Assembly (NCBI GenBank): GCA_023053575.1
Contig: JAKZAP010000012.1
Span: 4,402,230 to 4,466,229 of the forward strand
DNA from: Branchinecta lynchi
Lineage: Eukaryota; Arthropoda; Branchiopoda; Anostraca; Branchinectidae
Length of the DNA stretch: 64,000 bases
Direction: 5' to 3'
In this document: positions 22,008 to 32,282 of the stretch, in pieces
Layout: each line of letters opens with the position of its first letter
How positions within the stretch are numbered: the stretch's first letter is position 1
The notes under the pieces: model-generated
The model's database searches: none
What the model was told of the DNA's origin: nothing
Seen by the model: only the letters and a program-made list of their open reading frames with translations
Made by a program: the position numbers and the translations under genes

Positions 22008-22466
22008 TAACGTAGGAACAAGCGTAGAGTGTGTGGGGAGATAGATAGGTCGATAGCTTTATTCAGAGAAACGAAGACTCAGGTGTCACTGTTATTTAGT
22101 GAGAGTAATTGGGATCTGAATGGCGATTACGCCCTAGTTAGAGACACTGTTGAGCCATAAGTTCACACCGGTACCAATCTCACAGTCATTGGTTCCACGT
22201 TTGGTGTAGATACCTATTCCGAGAAAGCTTCAACAAATCATCGTCGACGTGTCGCGTATGGTCAGGTATGGTTGGATGGTGTCTATAAGTTCACAAATTC
22301 TGAAGTTGGCGAAAAGTTATCCATGCCCGAAGAGTGTGCTAACATGATGATGGCTAGAGCGTTGAATACACCTCTGAACTTCTCATTCGATAATCCTTAT
22401 TTACCGATCAAGGTCAGATCCACAACCGAGAGAGTGTGTAACACTAAAGAGGGCATGTCAGGGTGA
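22008..22466 (+). repeat. module W: unidentified coding-like cassette, longest copy
   Basis: A frame of about 150 codons with a single TAA (22159-22161), which is AAA in the two other copies covering it. Readable pieces include LFSESNWDLNGDY, STFGVDTYSEKAS, AYGQVWLDG and FDNPYLPIKVRSTTE. Substitutions between copies leave the frame readable, which suggests a real protein-coding ancestor. I do not recognise the family. Other copies are 22905-23205, 31845-32050 and 33060-33232. Confidence 0.5.
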
Positions 22467-22518
22467 CGGTGGTTCTGGTTTGATTGTCAAGTATAACGTA
22501 TATTACGAGTAATTTTAG

Positions 22519-22690
22519 GTGCCCGAATAATGGGAATCAAAGGTCTGCTTCAGTTTTTAAAGAGCAGTGGCAGTGATGTTCATTTGAATGACTTTCAAGG
22601 GCAGCGTGCGGGAGTTAACGCCATGGATTTGCTTGTGAAAGGCACCCTTTCTTTCGCGAAAGCCCTTTCAGAATCGAAGCCAACACAAGA
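22519..22690 (+). pseudogene. EXO1-like: EXO1-like first coding exon, copy 1
   Basis: Acceptor-like TTTTAG at 22513-22518, ATG at 22530, donor-like ACAAGA/GTAAGC at 22690/22691. The 54-codon product opens MGIKGLLQFLKSS and continues with GQRAGVNAMDLLVKGTL and a PTQE end, aligning along its whole length with the N-terminus of exonuclease 1 (XPG-N domain, 5'-3' exonuclease and flap endonuclease of mismatch repair). The position of the first catalytic Asp (VDTYCWLH in EXO1) reads VNAMDLLV here, so this copy would be catalytically defective. No following EXO1 exon was found nearby. Confidence 0.65.
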
Positions 22691-22904
22691 GTAAGCTTTT
22701 GATTTTGCATACAGTGGTCTCTTTGTTCTGTAAGAATGATGTCGGGAGCCAGTTTTAACTAGCTATCTATTAACGATGAGATTGCCACAGGCGACAGTCG
22801 ATTCGCTCAATAATGCCTCAAAAAAGCGAACAAAGGGTTAGAAAACAAAAGAAATCCGCACGAAGGATGACAGTGATTCTGGTTGGATTGTCAGGAATAA
22901 CGTA

Positions 22905-23205
22905 GGAACAAGCGTAGTGTGTGTGGGGAGATAGATAGGTTGATAGCTTTATTCAGTGAAACGAAGACTCAGGTGTCACTGTTATTTAGTGAGAGTAATT
23001 GGGATCTGAATGGCGATTACGACCTAGTTAGAGACACTGTTGAGCAAAAAGTTCACACCGGTACCAATCTCACAGTTACTTTTCCACGTTTGGTGTAGAT
23101 ACCTATTCCGAGAGTGCTTCAACAAATCATCGTCGACGTCTGGCGTATGGTCAGGTATGGTTGGATGGTGCCTATCAGTTCACAAGTTCTGAAGTTGGCG
23201 AAAAG
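22905..23205 (+). repeat. module W, second copy
   Basis: Closely matches 22010-22315 (ATAGATAGGTTGATAGC, then the NWDLNGDYDLVRDT coding-like part), truncated within the cassette; at 23205 it joins directly to an EXO1-like fragment. Confidence 0.7.
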
Positions 23206-23211
23206 TTAGTT

Positions 23212-23332
23212 TTTTGTTTTTGAAGAGCAGTGGTCATTTCATTTGAATGACTTTCAAGGGCAGCGTGCGGGAGTTAACGCCATGGATTTGCTTGTGAAAG
23301 GCACCCTTTCTTGCGCGAAAGACCTTGCAGAA
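23212..23332 (+). pseudogene. EXO1-like: EXO1-like exon, copy 2 (5' truncated)
   Basis: Begins within the FLKSSG codons, retains GQRAGVNAMDLLVKGTLSC and KDLAE, lacks the ATG and donor, and runs into unrelated sequence after 23332. Confidence 0.6.
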
Positions 23333-23901
23333 ACTTGTGTTTCCCACAAGTTCAAGGTTTGAGCCTGAAGAGGACCTGCCAAGAAGGGCCGAAATATAGC
23401 TCCAATAAAATTCAGCTGACGTATCCGTTTTCGACCATCAAATGTGAATTTGAATACCCTATTCTGGAATATTTGATGGCCCATATAGGAGTGTATTTGC
23501 CTCGCTGCAATCCGCAAAATTGAGGTATTTATAACTTACGACTGGGTGATCGGATTTTAATTAAAGTTTCTATTTAGTAGGAACTCGTGCCTAAGACATC
23601 CTATTTTACATCCGTACCGGATCCGTTAACATATGGAGGATTTGGAGGGGGGAACCGTAGATGAGCTCCGTAGCTCCATTTTTGGGCGTAGTGAGAACAT
23701 TTATGCTTATTTTCAAACAGCTTATTATTGATAAATATTATGGTGTTTAACGAATGAAAGATCTCTAAATGCCCCGATTATCGTGGGAAAATTCTCCAAC
23801 AATTATGAAAATTTGTGGGACCCTATCAAAAAGTTTGATTCCTGAGATGTACAATATTACATTCTTGCCAAATTCCATAACTATATGGTGTTTTTCTTAC
23901 A
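23333..23901. other. unassigned
   Basis: No gene seen. A short frame (23311-23523) is mostly a continuation of the EXO1-like fragment. Confidence 0.4.
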
Positions 23902-24018
23902 GACCAAGGAGTTGATGGATTTTTGGCGTCTGTTTCTTCTATGCGCCTGGTCGCACCACATGTTGGGGAAGACACGCCAACCAAAAGAAAACCCACACCA
24001 AAGAAGACCCCATCAAAG
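23902..24018 (+). CDS. internal exon of an unidentified host gene
   Basis: A polypyrimidine tract with TTTCTTACAG ends at 23901; the exon then reads in one frame through VDGFLASVSSMRLV and a basic DTPTKRKPTPKKTP stretch to AAG, followed by the donor GTAATA at 24019. The basic Pro/Lys tail looks like a nuclear localisation region. The end phase (0) agrees with the start phase of the exon at 25092, supporting one transcript. No domain is recognised. Confidence 0.5.
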
Positions 24019-25091
24019 GTAATAGCTTACTACAGCTTTCAAAGCAATTCACTCGTCGACAGAACTGGGGAACATGCAGGTTCAGGTTTTCTTTGCGTTT
24101 CATTTGTATTGATGTTTTTATTGCTTTTAATATTGGACCTAATTTCTGTTAAATATGAATTTGATTTTTTGGAATGAATTTTTCGCCGTTCTTGTACGGC
24201 TTTGAATGGATTAAAATAAGATGATAATAAAAATGTACTTAATTTCGTTAATAGCTGACGCTCGATACACTTCCAGGAATGACGTGCTGAGTCTGAAAGT
24301 CAGTTTCAACATTTCTGTTCGGTAATTAGGCGTGAAGTTTCAGAATTTTCAAAAAAACTATTGTCATATGTTAAACAGAAAAGTGTGCTGTGAAGGGTGT
24401 AGTGTTTTACAGTTTTACCGGTTTACACGGTTACACCGAGTCTTTTCGAAGGCAATACTCAGCACTGCACTAGAAGGTTCAATGAACTGAGGCTATGCCC
24501 CAACTTGAACTGACTTGCTAACTGGGAAGCTGGCTCTTCTTACCCACTTTTCCAGTAGCTATAGGGAGCATGGCCGAACTTGTTTGTACTGTTCGATTGG
24601 AGGAAGGGTACTTTACCGGGTGTTTTCTACTGTCCGATTTGATGAAGGATACTTTTCTATGGTGGTCACAAGTTAGTCAGGATACAGAGGAAAGGATGCC
24701 CCAATGGCATCTAGTATTCTTTTTGTATTGGTCATTGTATATTCCTCTCTGCTAGGTTAAAAGACTTCACCCCCAGTCTAGCTTGTCCTCTCTCTCTGAT
24801 TTATTGCTTTCTAACTCTACCCATAATAAATTAGACCGAGAGACAAGGAGATTTTCCTGTCTGAAAAAACAGGGGAAATGGTTATTAGAACTAAATATAA
24901 AGAGACTGTTTAAAAGTTATTATACCTTATATCTGTATCCTCACAGTCATGAGCAGGTCATCAGAACTCTCCTCATTTATAGCCTGGGGTTTCAAAACAA
25001 TGCGTCTGTTATACAAAATCCATTAGTGTACTGTGTGAGTGAAATTTCGAAATTGAGGTGGCACAGGGGATAAGTATTTTATTCATTCCAG
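24019..25091 (+). other. putative intron
   Basis: Bounded by GTAATA at 24019 and ATTCATTCCAG ending at 25091. Several short frames inside lack motifs. Confidence 0.4.
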
Positions 25092-25307
25092 GGTCCAAAT
25101 CAGGCTGAAAGCAAAAAGCGGAACTTGATCCTAGACTTGCAAATGCGAAGTGGGGCGAAAGAGCGTGATGACAAGAGCGGAGACCGTGTTGACAAGACTC
25201 GTGTCAGCGCGAGTACAGCTTCAGTGAGTTGTGGCAAGGATAGGTCAGAAGTTGTTTGCATGAACACGAGCAGATTCAGAAGAGCAATCCAGAATGCTGT
25301 CACATGA
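25092..25307 (+). CDS. terminal exon of an unidentified host gene
   Basis: Starts after a TTTTATTCATTCCAG acceptor and stays open in phase 0 for 71 codons to TGA at 25305-25307. The product is hydrophilic and charged (ESKKRNLILDLQ, KERDDKSGDRVDK), without membrane segments or known domains; with the preceding exon it would form a basic C-terminus. It is one of the few stretches in the window that looks like an ordinary gene. No poly-A signal was identified with certainty. Confidence 0.5.
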   Translation, partial: GPNQAESKKRNLILDLQMRSGAKERDDKSGDRVDKTRVSASTASVSCGKDRSEVVCMNTSRFRRAIQNAVT

Positions 25308-25496
25308 GTAACTTTCGAATAGGATTGTCAGATCTGCTCCACACTTAACAGTTGGCAAGAAAACCCAAATTACGTTTTTGGTTAGGACTTGATCAGGACA
25401 CATGAGGTCTTGTCGTATACTTTAAACAGAGAGTCAGGACGAGACTTCATACAAGCCCTACACGTCCAATTTTCTCTCAAGAATCCTTTTTAGGCA

Positions 25497-25914
25497 TAGT
25501 TGAGGAAAACCACATGTACTAGGCTGCTTTTGCTGTTTTAACCTTTTTTCTAGCCTATTGACTACTAGCAAGAACTTGACGAGATGCGGATAAACGGTTT
25601 TTTACATGATTAGTATGATACATAATCACACGTCAAGAGCATAAAGCAAATGGAAAAGTGTGAATTGTGGCATGAACAGAGGTGGCTTAATCCAATCAAG
25701 AAAGTTTAGTTGAGGAAAACCATGTACTAGGCTGCTTTTGCTGTTTTAACCTTTTTTTCTAGCCTATTGACTACTAGCAAAAACTTAACGAGATGCGGAT
25801 AAACGGTTTTTTACATGATTAGTATGATACATAATCACACGTCAAGAGCATAGAGCAAATGGAAAAGTGTGACTTGTGGCATGAACAGAGGTGGCTTAAT
25901 CCAATCAAGAAAGT
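25497..25914. repeat. 210-bp tandem duplication
   Basis: Units 25497-25706 and 25707-25914 are nearly identical (TAGTTGAGGAAAACC ... CCAATCAAGAAAG); differences are single bases and a 2-bp indel, so the duplication is recent. Confidence 0.9.
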
Positions 25915-26015
25915 CGATTCCGAATTGAGGGCCAGGTACGAATCCGAATCCATCCTTTCGCTGAGGATTCGAATCCGGAATCGAATCCGAACCTAACAAA
26001 AATCAAATTCTATAC
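25915..26015 (-). mobile_element. truncated hAT MITE fragment
   Basis: The reverse complement matches 14050-14155 of the nested MITE (GGATTCGAATCC words, CCTCAGC, GGATTCGTACCTGG). It begins exactly where the 210-bp duplication ends; one end is missing. Confidence 0.7.
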
Positions 26016-26928
26016 CTAGGTTAGACCCATGAACGGTATCGAAATCAACGAAAGGGTCTATCTAAAAGGTTCAGTCTTAAAAAAGGAAACTTTTTTTTTT
26101 CAAGTTGAAATTCTGTTTATTACAAACCAAATGCAACCTAAAGAGACAATTTGGCAGAGAGAAGGCTCGAGGCCAAATGGTGCAAGGTATCTAACAACCC
26201 CATTGTAGGGTTGTTTGCATAGTCTCAGAATTGATGATTGATGCGACATGAAACATTTTCTGACGATTCAGATCCTCGGAAACAATAAAAGGACATCTGT
26301 CTGAAAACAGTTTGCAAGAGTTGGAATGCAAGCGCCAAATGAGCATTCAGCTGTTAAAACCACAAACTTCTTTCAGTTCCAACACCAGAGCAAGATAAGC
26401 CCGCGGAAGTTGGCCTCTTCACCACAGCTGCGGATGGAACAGTAAGCACAAACCTTCGATTTGTTAATTAATTCGGATTGGGGCCGCAGTGGATATTGGT
26501 TGCCAGTCCGTGTAACCCAAGGAGTCTCGGGCTTACTTGGGTCTACCTCTGGGAACCATATCCGTGCTACCCGTTCGCTTCTAATAACATTTCTTCTTGA
26601 TACAGCTCGTAAAGCATATGGAATCCTTTTTTCTATAAAATTGAAATTGGTTAGATTTATTCTGGCTAAAAATGTATGAACGACCTTCGTAAATCTGTTC
26701 TTTAAGTGCAGCCTCAATGCAGCTCAGCAGCTGCTTTACTCAGTGTACATTTTGTTAGTGTGTGTGGGTTTCTGTTGAAATCCTTGTGTTCTTTCCATTA
26801 TTTTTGTTGACAGTAGTGTTATTTTTTTCATTTCTTTCTATGTTCTTTTTCTTGTTCTTCATTTAATTACTCCATTTTTCTATTCGTTTGTGCTTTATGA
26901 TGGGCAATAATATATTATTATTATTCTT
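26016..26928. other. unassigned, possible LINE 3' tail
   Basis: A 114-codon minus-strand frame (26373-26717) has no recognised motif. The T-rich 26740-26926 stretch ending in AATAATATATTATTATTATT resembles a non-LTR 3' UTR with a short tandem tail on the plus strand. Confidence 0.3.
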
Positions 26929-27110
26929 CCGTCTGTCCGTTCGTCTGTCTGCGGTTCTATGGATCACGGGACAGATTTAGTTCGCAGATAGGTTCTTTAG
27001 CCCTACAGGGGTGTGGGGGGGGGGGGGCGGATCAAATTAAGGGTCGATCAAATATTTTTTACAACTAATTCAACAAATAAACACGGTTTAGGTATAAGAA
27101 GACATCCTGA
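26929..27110 (-). repeat. mosaic repeat, inverted fragment
   Basis: GTCTGTCCGTTCGTCTGTC, ATAGGTTCTTTAGCCCTA and the poly-G/GGCGG run correspond to the inverted 3' module followed by part of a monomer; the tip with GGGATCCC is missing. Confidence 0.7.
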
Positions 27111-27469
27111 ATACGTAGGCCTTAGTTTAGCGTAACGTTGCTCAATACATGCTTTACTCACTGATATAAACCGATCGCTCTTTCAGTCCGTCAGATGGTT
27201 TGTCGGAACTTCCACATAAGCTAGGACGATGAAATTTGGCAAGCTTATCAGAGGGAATCGTGGATCTCGAGGCATTTTTAACTTTTGAACGGGTGATCCG
27301 ATTTAAGTCTAACCGTGTGGATGCTAAAAACTAGTGACCTTGATATCCAAAACATGTCTTCGAATCACATGCGGCAATCATGATAGGCGGAATTTTAGGG
27401 GGGGGGGAACTTGTGACATGCACAAAAACCAAACTAATGGGCCGAATGGGGCCTTGTTGGACAGGGGTT

Positions 27470-27590
27470 CCGGCTAAAACCCCCCCGGCTAACCCCCCCC
27501 CCCTGGTACCAAAACCCCCCGGTGACAAAAAAACCCAACCAAAACCCCCCGGGTACCAACCCCCTCCCCCGGCGAAAACCCCCCGAATCC
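27470..27590. repeat. C-rich degenerate minisatellite
   Basis: About seven units close to GGTACCAAAACCCCCC (15-17 bp) with runs of five to nine C. The minus strand has many GGGGGG runs and could form G-quadruplexes. Open frames on both strands (Pro-rich plus, Gly-rich minus) reflect the repeat rather than genes. Confidence 0.8.
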
Positions 27591-27674
27591 TTGACATTTA
27601 ATACGAATACAAAATATTTAAATTGATTTCCCGTTATCTTAGTCTGTCAAGGGGACTTCTGGTACAACAAGAAC

Positions 27675-27975
27675 AAGACCAAAGGTTTCGATAGGATCCC
27701 AAAATATTTCATTTGCCCCTTAACCTAAACCCCCTCCCCCGCCCCTAAATGTGGGCTAGACAGCCCATTTTTTTTCTCCGCTTAATCTGAAACCCCTCCC
27801 CTAAATACGCAGTTATCGGGCCCATCTACGAGCTCGACCTTACTCTTGACCCAAAGAATCCTCACACCAAGTTTCATCAAAATATCTCATTCCTTTCGAG
27901 AGTTATAGTGCGCACAGACGGATAACTTTTGCGATGTCATAGGTATCCCGCCACTTACGTTTTGGGATCCCAAAA
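27675..27975 (+). repeat. mosaic repeat with both termini and no monomers
   Basis: AAGACCAAAGGTTTCGATAGG to GTTTTGGGATCCCAAAA in only about 300 bp: the 5' tip is joined directly to a partly duplicated 3' module. This defines a minimal unit of the family. Confidence 0.88.
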
Positions 27976-28017
27976 ACTAACGGCAACTAGCTGCAGCTTT
28001 CACGGCAAGAAGAGGAA

Positions 28018-28145
28018 ATGAAATGCTAAGATACGAGTGAAACTAGATGTCTAGAACAGATCAAAGAGGGGTTAACGTTGGGGTATTTTGTAACGTTCTC
28101 ACCTACTTTCTAACACTACCTACTCGTACAAGCGCCATTTGAGCT
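28018..28145. repeat. dispersed repeat D, second copy
   Basis: Counterpart of 20838-20965. Confidence 0.5.
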
Positions 28146-28377
28146 CCTAGCTATTGTTAATGTTCCTAAATTTTAATAGTTAAAATGTTTGGACTTGAAA
28201 TCCGGAACTGTGGAAAAAGGAGGGGGTTTCGGTAATTCTGTGACATGCACAATTCAAGAACCAGTAATCTGAAGGAACATTAGCGATGGCAAGAGCTGAC
28301 GTCCTAAATTTTCATTTACAGATCCGGTCTCTGTTAAATTGTATTTTTGCTAAACTTTGACTTTTTTCTCGTTGCAG

Positions 28378-28916
28378 GTTCACATTGGGAACGACGTGTA
28401 TACCTCGAAAGAGGCCCATGACAGGCTGTACGTCAGGGCCCATTACCAGTCCATGAGTTTGTTTGCTAGGGAGCTGAGGTTTGCTGTGTGGGGGGATGCA
28501 ATTCGCCAGTCCATGAGTTTGTTTGCTAGGGAGCTGAGGTTTGCTGTGTGGGGGGATGCAATTCGCACTCACGTTGTTACAGGCGAGAGGTGCAGGACCG
28601 TGCAAGGGGCCGAAAAAGAAACCCCCACTTCCTGATAGGGAGTACAGAGTCGTCAAAGAGAGGTCTGAGGACTATGTGCGGTCAAAGGTTCAGGATGAGA
28701 ACGAAGTAAAAAAAACACATGGGCATGATGAACCGTCATATTTCTGCGAAGTGCCAGCAACTTCTGCAGAAAGACCATGGGAAAAACTACAAAAAAGCTA
28801 AGAAAGTAGCTGCTCTAGTAGCAAATGTAACTGCTGACGTGGAGCAGGTTGAGAGAGTCCCGACTGACGAGGTACGGGCTGAAGCAGCAGCAGCGGCAGA
28901 TTACGAGGATTAATAC
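28378..28916 (+). pseudogene. BEN-domain exon with internal duplication and frameshifts
   Basis: After the acceptor CTCGTTGCAG (ends 28377) the frame reads VHIGNDVYTSKEAHDRL, SLFARELRFAVWG, then HVVTGER, a good fit to the BEN domain (DNA binding and protein interaction in chromatin factors). An exact 60-bp repeat doubles the FARELRFAVWG helix region. The frame shifts near 28590, where KGPKKKPPLPDREY, the expected BEN C-terminal block, continues in another frame, and shifts again near 28730 into the 28719-28913 frame ending in an Ala-rich tail. Without those indels it would be a terminal exon of about 180 codons. Broken gene copy, or an exon with sequencing indels. Confidence 0.6.
28447..28566 (+). 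repeat. perfect 60-bp tandem duplication in BEN exon
   Basis: 28447-28506 and 28507-28566 are identical over 60 bp, adding 20 codons in frame. Confidence 0.95.
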
Positions 28917-29076
28917 GTGCCTCAGTATATACTCCCTGAGGATCTCCCCTATGGAAATGAAAGGTTCACACCTCCAGCATTTCCATCTCAGAAAACAATA
29001 GGCTTTAAACCATACGATTAACCAAAACTCTTTAAATTCAAGACGCAGTTTTTCACCTTAGATGTATGTTTTTGCT

Positions 29077-29765
29077 GGATTCCGGCGGAAACCATGTAAT
29101 TATTAAATTTTTGGGGGGTTAACACAAATAGAATACGGTTTTCGCCGGATTCCGGCATAGTACGGATAAGAAGTAAATTTGAATTTGTAGGGGTGGTCCT
29201 AAGCCAGATTCCGGACAAATCCAGAATTTTTATTGAGTCAAATATTTTCTTGTGTTTATTATTGATCTTTAGAGGGCGGGGGGGGGGGGGGTCTTTTGTA
29301 ATTCTCGGTCCTGGTTTGCTGCCTCATCAGCTGGTACCTCGTCAGTCTAGTTTTTGCTTCGTTTGGCAAGGGTCCTCTTCAGGCATATTCAGAAATAATA
29401 GCCTGCGATTGGACTCGTGACAGGACATCCATCTCTCTTGCTTTATCCTGAACGGAACCCTTGCCAAGAAAAGTCAAATCTATTATTTTATGACTCTTTC
29501 GTCCCTTTGTAACTGCCTTATCAACCTGCAACTTCTCGCATATATGCAGTTTTTCTCTTGATTCCTGCGGAAAACATGTTCATAATTTTTGAGGGGGGGG
29601 GGGATAACCCGAATTCAACAAAGGCTTAGCCGGATTCTGGCAAAGTTGGGATAAGACGTAACGCTGAATTGTTAGGGGTGGTCCTAGCAGGATTCCAGCA
29701 AAATCCTGAACTTTCATGGAGTCAAATGTTTTCTTGTATCTAATATTCATCTTCAGTGGTCCTTT
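29077..29765. repeat. two direct copies of a 200-bp repeat, 480 bp apart
   Basis: 29077-29290 and 29557-29765 share GGATTCCKGCGGAAA, a poly-G run, GCCGGATTCYGGCA, AGGGGTGGTCCTA and GAGTCAAATRTTTTCTTGT. GCCGGATTCCGG words echo the mosaic monomer. Confidence 0.75.
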
Positions 29766-29979
29766 TTCTGCGTTATAATTTTGCAACCTCGACATTGTTC
29801 ACTGTAGAGGCTTTAACACTGTTTAGCACGATTCAATTCCTGATTCCTAGTGGTTCCAAATATCTCAAATCGGAGATCTTATGTGATTACAGTTGTGACT
29901 CTTGCTTTATTGTGCTTAATTATTGCGTGAACAAACTTATTTTGCGACGTCGACCTTGTTAACTGGAGACCTCACTCAT

Positions 29980-30310
29980 CTTCAGAGCAATATAAAAGGT
30001 TAGTGAAACCCCAGCTCTGCTGCTATCGAGCGCAATCTTAAAGGTTACCCTGTGACTTATATTGTATTACTTACAATGGAAACTTTTCCACTGTTCAGTG
30101 CAACGGTTCGTGAAACCCCGAGTGTCCGTATTATCGTGACCTTGTTCACTGAAAGCTTGAAGGTTCTACTGCTTTCGAGTGTAAATATTCCATCAGCCCA
30201 AGCTGACTACGAATCATATTTGACAGTGCAAAACGGATCCGGCAGCTGGAATTTAGTAGAACTATATTTCGGCACTTCTTGGCAATGGTCCTCTTCAGGC
30301 TCAGTGCCGC
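29980..30310. repeat. dispersed repeat C copy with GTGAAACCCC words
   Basis: 30195-30310 matches 7395-7450 and 6630-6700 in separate blocks; CGTGAAACCCCGAG and TTAGTGAAACCCCAG give local short direct repeats. Confidence 0.5.
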
Positions 30311-30390
30311 TCAAGATGGGAAAAAGGGAACTTGTAGACCCTTGCCAAGAAGGACAGAAAAATAGCCGTATCCGTTTTGCACTGTCAATA

Positions 30391-31525
30391 TGCTGTCGAG
30401 TGAAATCTTAAAATTAATCGATGTTCTAGTATCCGTATTTACCCTTTGACTTATGCTGCCTTATGTTTATGTTCAGTGCAATCTAAAATGTTGTTTATAT
30501 CCCTCATGGTTCAAAAACTTTCGAATCAGAGATCTCAAATTGTGATGTGATGGTTGTGATACTTATTTGATGTTCTTAGCCTACCTATTCGCAACCTTGA
30601 CTTTGTTCAATGAAACTTTCTGACACACAAGGATGATTTCACCAGGACACTGGTTAGTATGGTATACCATACTAAAGCCCTAAATGAAGAGTACTACCGA
30701 AACGAAAATATAGCTTATCTTTCTTTAATTAATTCAGAATGCTTCCATATCGCGCATGGTATACCGTACTAAAGCCCGAAACGAACCGGACTACGCAAAC
30801 GAAAATGATACCTATCATCCTGCCACAATTTCAGATCTTTGATTCCATGAGAGAACACTTTTAGATCTCTCAGTCAAATATGCTGTCGAGTGAAATCTTA
30901 AAAGGTTGTCGATATTCCAGTATCCGTACTTACTCTTTGACTTACACTGCCTTATCTTTATGTTCAGTGCAATTTAAAATGTTGTTTACATCCCTGATGG
31001 TTCAAAAATCTCGAATCAGAGATCTCAAATTGTGATATGATAGTTATGATACTTATTTGATGTTCTTAGCCTACCTATTCGCTGTCTTGACTTTGTTCAG
31101 TGTAACTTTTAACCTACTCATAAAGATGATTTCGCCAGGACACTGGTTAGTATGATACACCATACTAAAGCCCTTAATGAAGAGTACTACCCAAATAAAA
31201 ATGAACTATCATCCTGCCACAATTTCAAATCTCTGATTCCATGAGAGAGCACTTTTAGATCTCTCTGTCAAATATGCTGTCGAGTGAAATATTAAAAGGT
31301 TGTCGATATTCCAGTATCCGTACTTACTCTTTGACTTACACTGCCTTATCTTTATGTTCAGTGCAATTTAAAGTGATGTTTACATCCTGATGGTTCAAAA
31401 ATCTCGAATCAGAGATCTCAAATTGTGATATGATAGTTGTGATTCTTATTTTGATGTTCTTAGCCTACCTATTCGCTGTCTTGACTTCGTTCAGTGAAAC
31501 TTTTACCCTACTCATAAAGAATTAG
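30391..31525. repeat. tandem array of 380-500 bp units
   Basis: Three units begin with TGCTGTCGAGTGAAAT at 30391, 30891 and 31274; the third is partial. Each contains GGTTCAAAAA, AATCAGAGATCTCAAATTGT, GATGTTCTTAGCCTACC and TTCGCCAGGACACTGG. Unit 1 is longer because about 100 bp including a palindromic block is repeated inside it. Confidence 0.88.
30654..30675. repeat. perfect 22-bp palindrome
   Basis: Centre GGTATACC with arms TTAGTAT/ATACTAA. Degenerate versions occur near 30757 and 31146 in the same array. Confidence 0.85.
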
Positions 31526-31649
31526 ATGACCGATTCTATAAACCGCCGTTATCTGTAGGAAACGAAGTATGTTTCAATATTTGTATATTTGTCTTTCGAA
31601 TTATCGAATATATTATTCGTCAGGTAGTACTATTATACTACTACCGGCC

Positions 31650-31840
31650 CCAGTAAAACAAAAGAAATCCGCAAGAACGGATTTTCTAGACGAAGAAGAA
31701 CACTATTTTTTCGCGGTCTGACTCTTGTCAGGGCATACAGCTGTCAGGGTGACACTATTTTCTCGCGGTTTGACTCTTGTCAGGGCATACAAATGTCAGG
31801 GTGACAGTGATTCTGGTTGGATGGTCAGGAATAACGTTGG
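31650..31840 (+). repeat. module N, start of second shuffled cluster
   Basis: GAAATCCGCAAGAACGG, TTTTCTAGACGAAGAAG and two overlapping copies of the GCGGTTTGACTCTTGTCAGG block. Confidence 0.75.
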
Positions 31841-31844
31841 AACA

Positions 31845-32050
31845 AGCGTAGTGTGTGTGGGGAGATAGATAGGTCTATAGCTTTATTCAGAGAAACGAAG
31901 ATTCAGGTGTCACTGTTCTTTAGTGAGAGTAATTGGGATCTGAATGGCGATTACGACCTAGTTAGAGACACTGTTGAGCCAAAAGTTCACACCGGTACCA
32001 ATCTCACAGTTAGTTTGGTGTAGATACCTATTCCGAGAGTGCTTGTCCCT
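31845..32050 (+). repeat. module W, third copy (partial)
   Basis: Retains GTAGTGTGTGTGGGGAGATA through the WDLNGDYDLVRDTVEP coding-like part with AAA instead of the stop of copy 1; truncated in TFGVDTYS. Confidence 0.65.
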
Positions 32051-32117
32051 GCCATGTCAGGGTGACGGTGGTTCTGGCTTGATTGTCATGTATAACGGAT
32101 ATTACGAGTAATTTTAG

Positions 32118-32282
32118 GTTCCCGAATAATGGGGATTCAGTTTTAGAAGAGCAGTGGCAGTAATGTTCATTTGAATGACTTTCAAGGGCAGCGTGCGGGA
32201 GTTATCGCCATGGATTTGCTTGTGAAAGGCACCCTACCCTTTCTTTCGCGAAAGACCTTTCAGAATCGAAGCCAACAAAAGA
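32118..32282 (+). pseudogene. EXO1-like: EXO1-like exon, copy 3
   Basis: Acceptor TTTTAG to 32117, ATG at 32129, donor AAAGA/GTAAGC at 32283. A 4-bp deletion near 32145 and a 6-bp insertion (ACCCTACCCTTT) disturb it; the catalytic-Asp position reads Ile. Confidence 0.6.

Noticed and set aside
26373..26717. 114-codon minus-strand ORF as a gene
   Set aside because: No motif, and the surrounding sequence looks like a LINE 3' region on the other strand.
27331..27601. Gly-rich and Pro-rich ORFs on opposite strands
   Set aside because: They read through a C-rich minisatellite and have no independent support.
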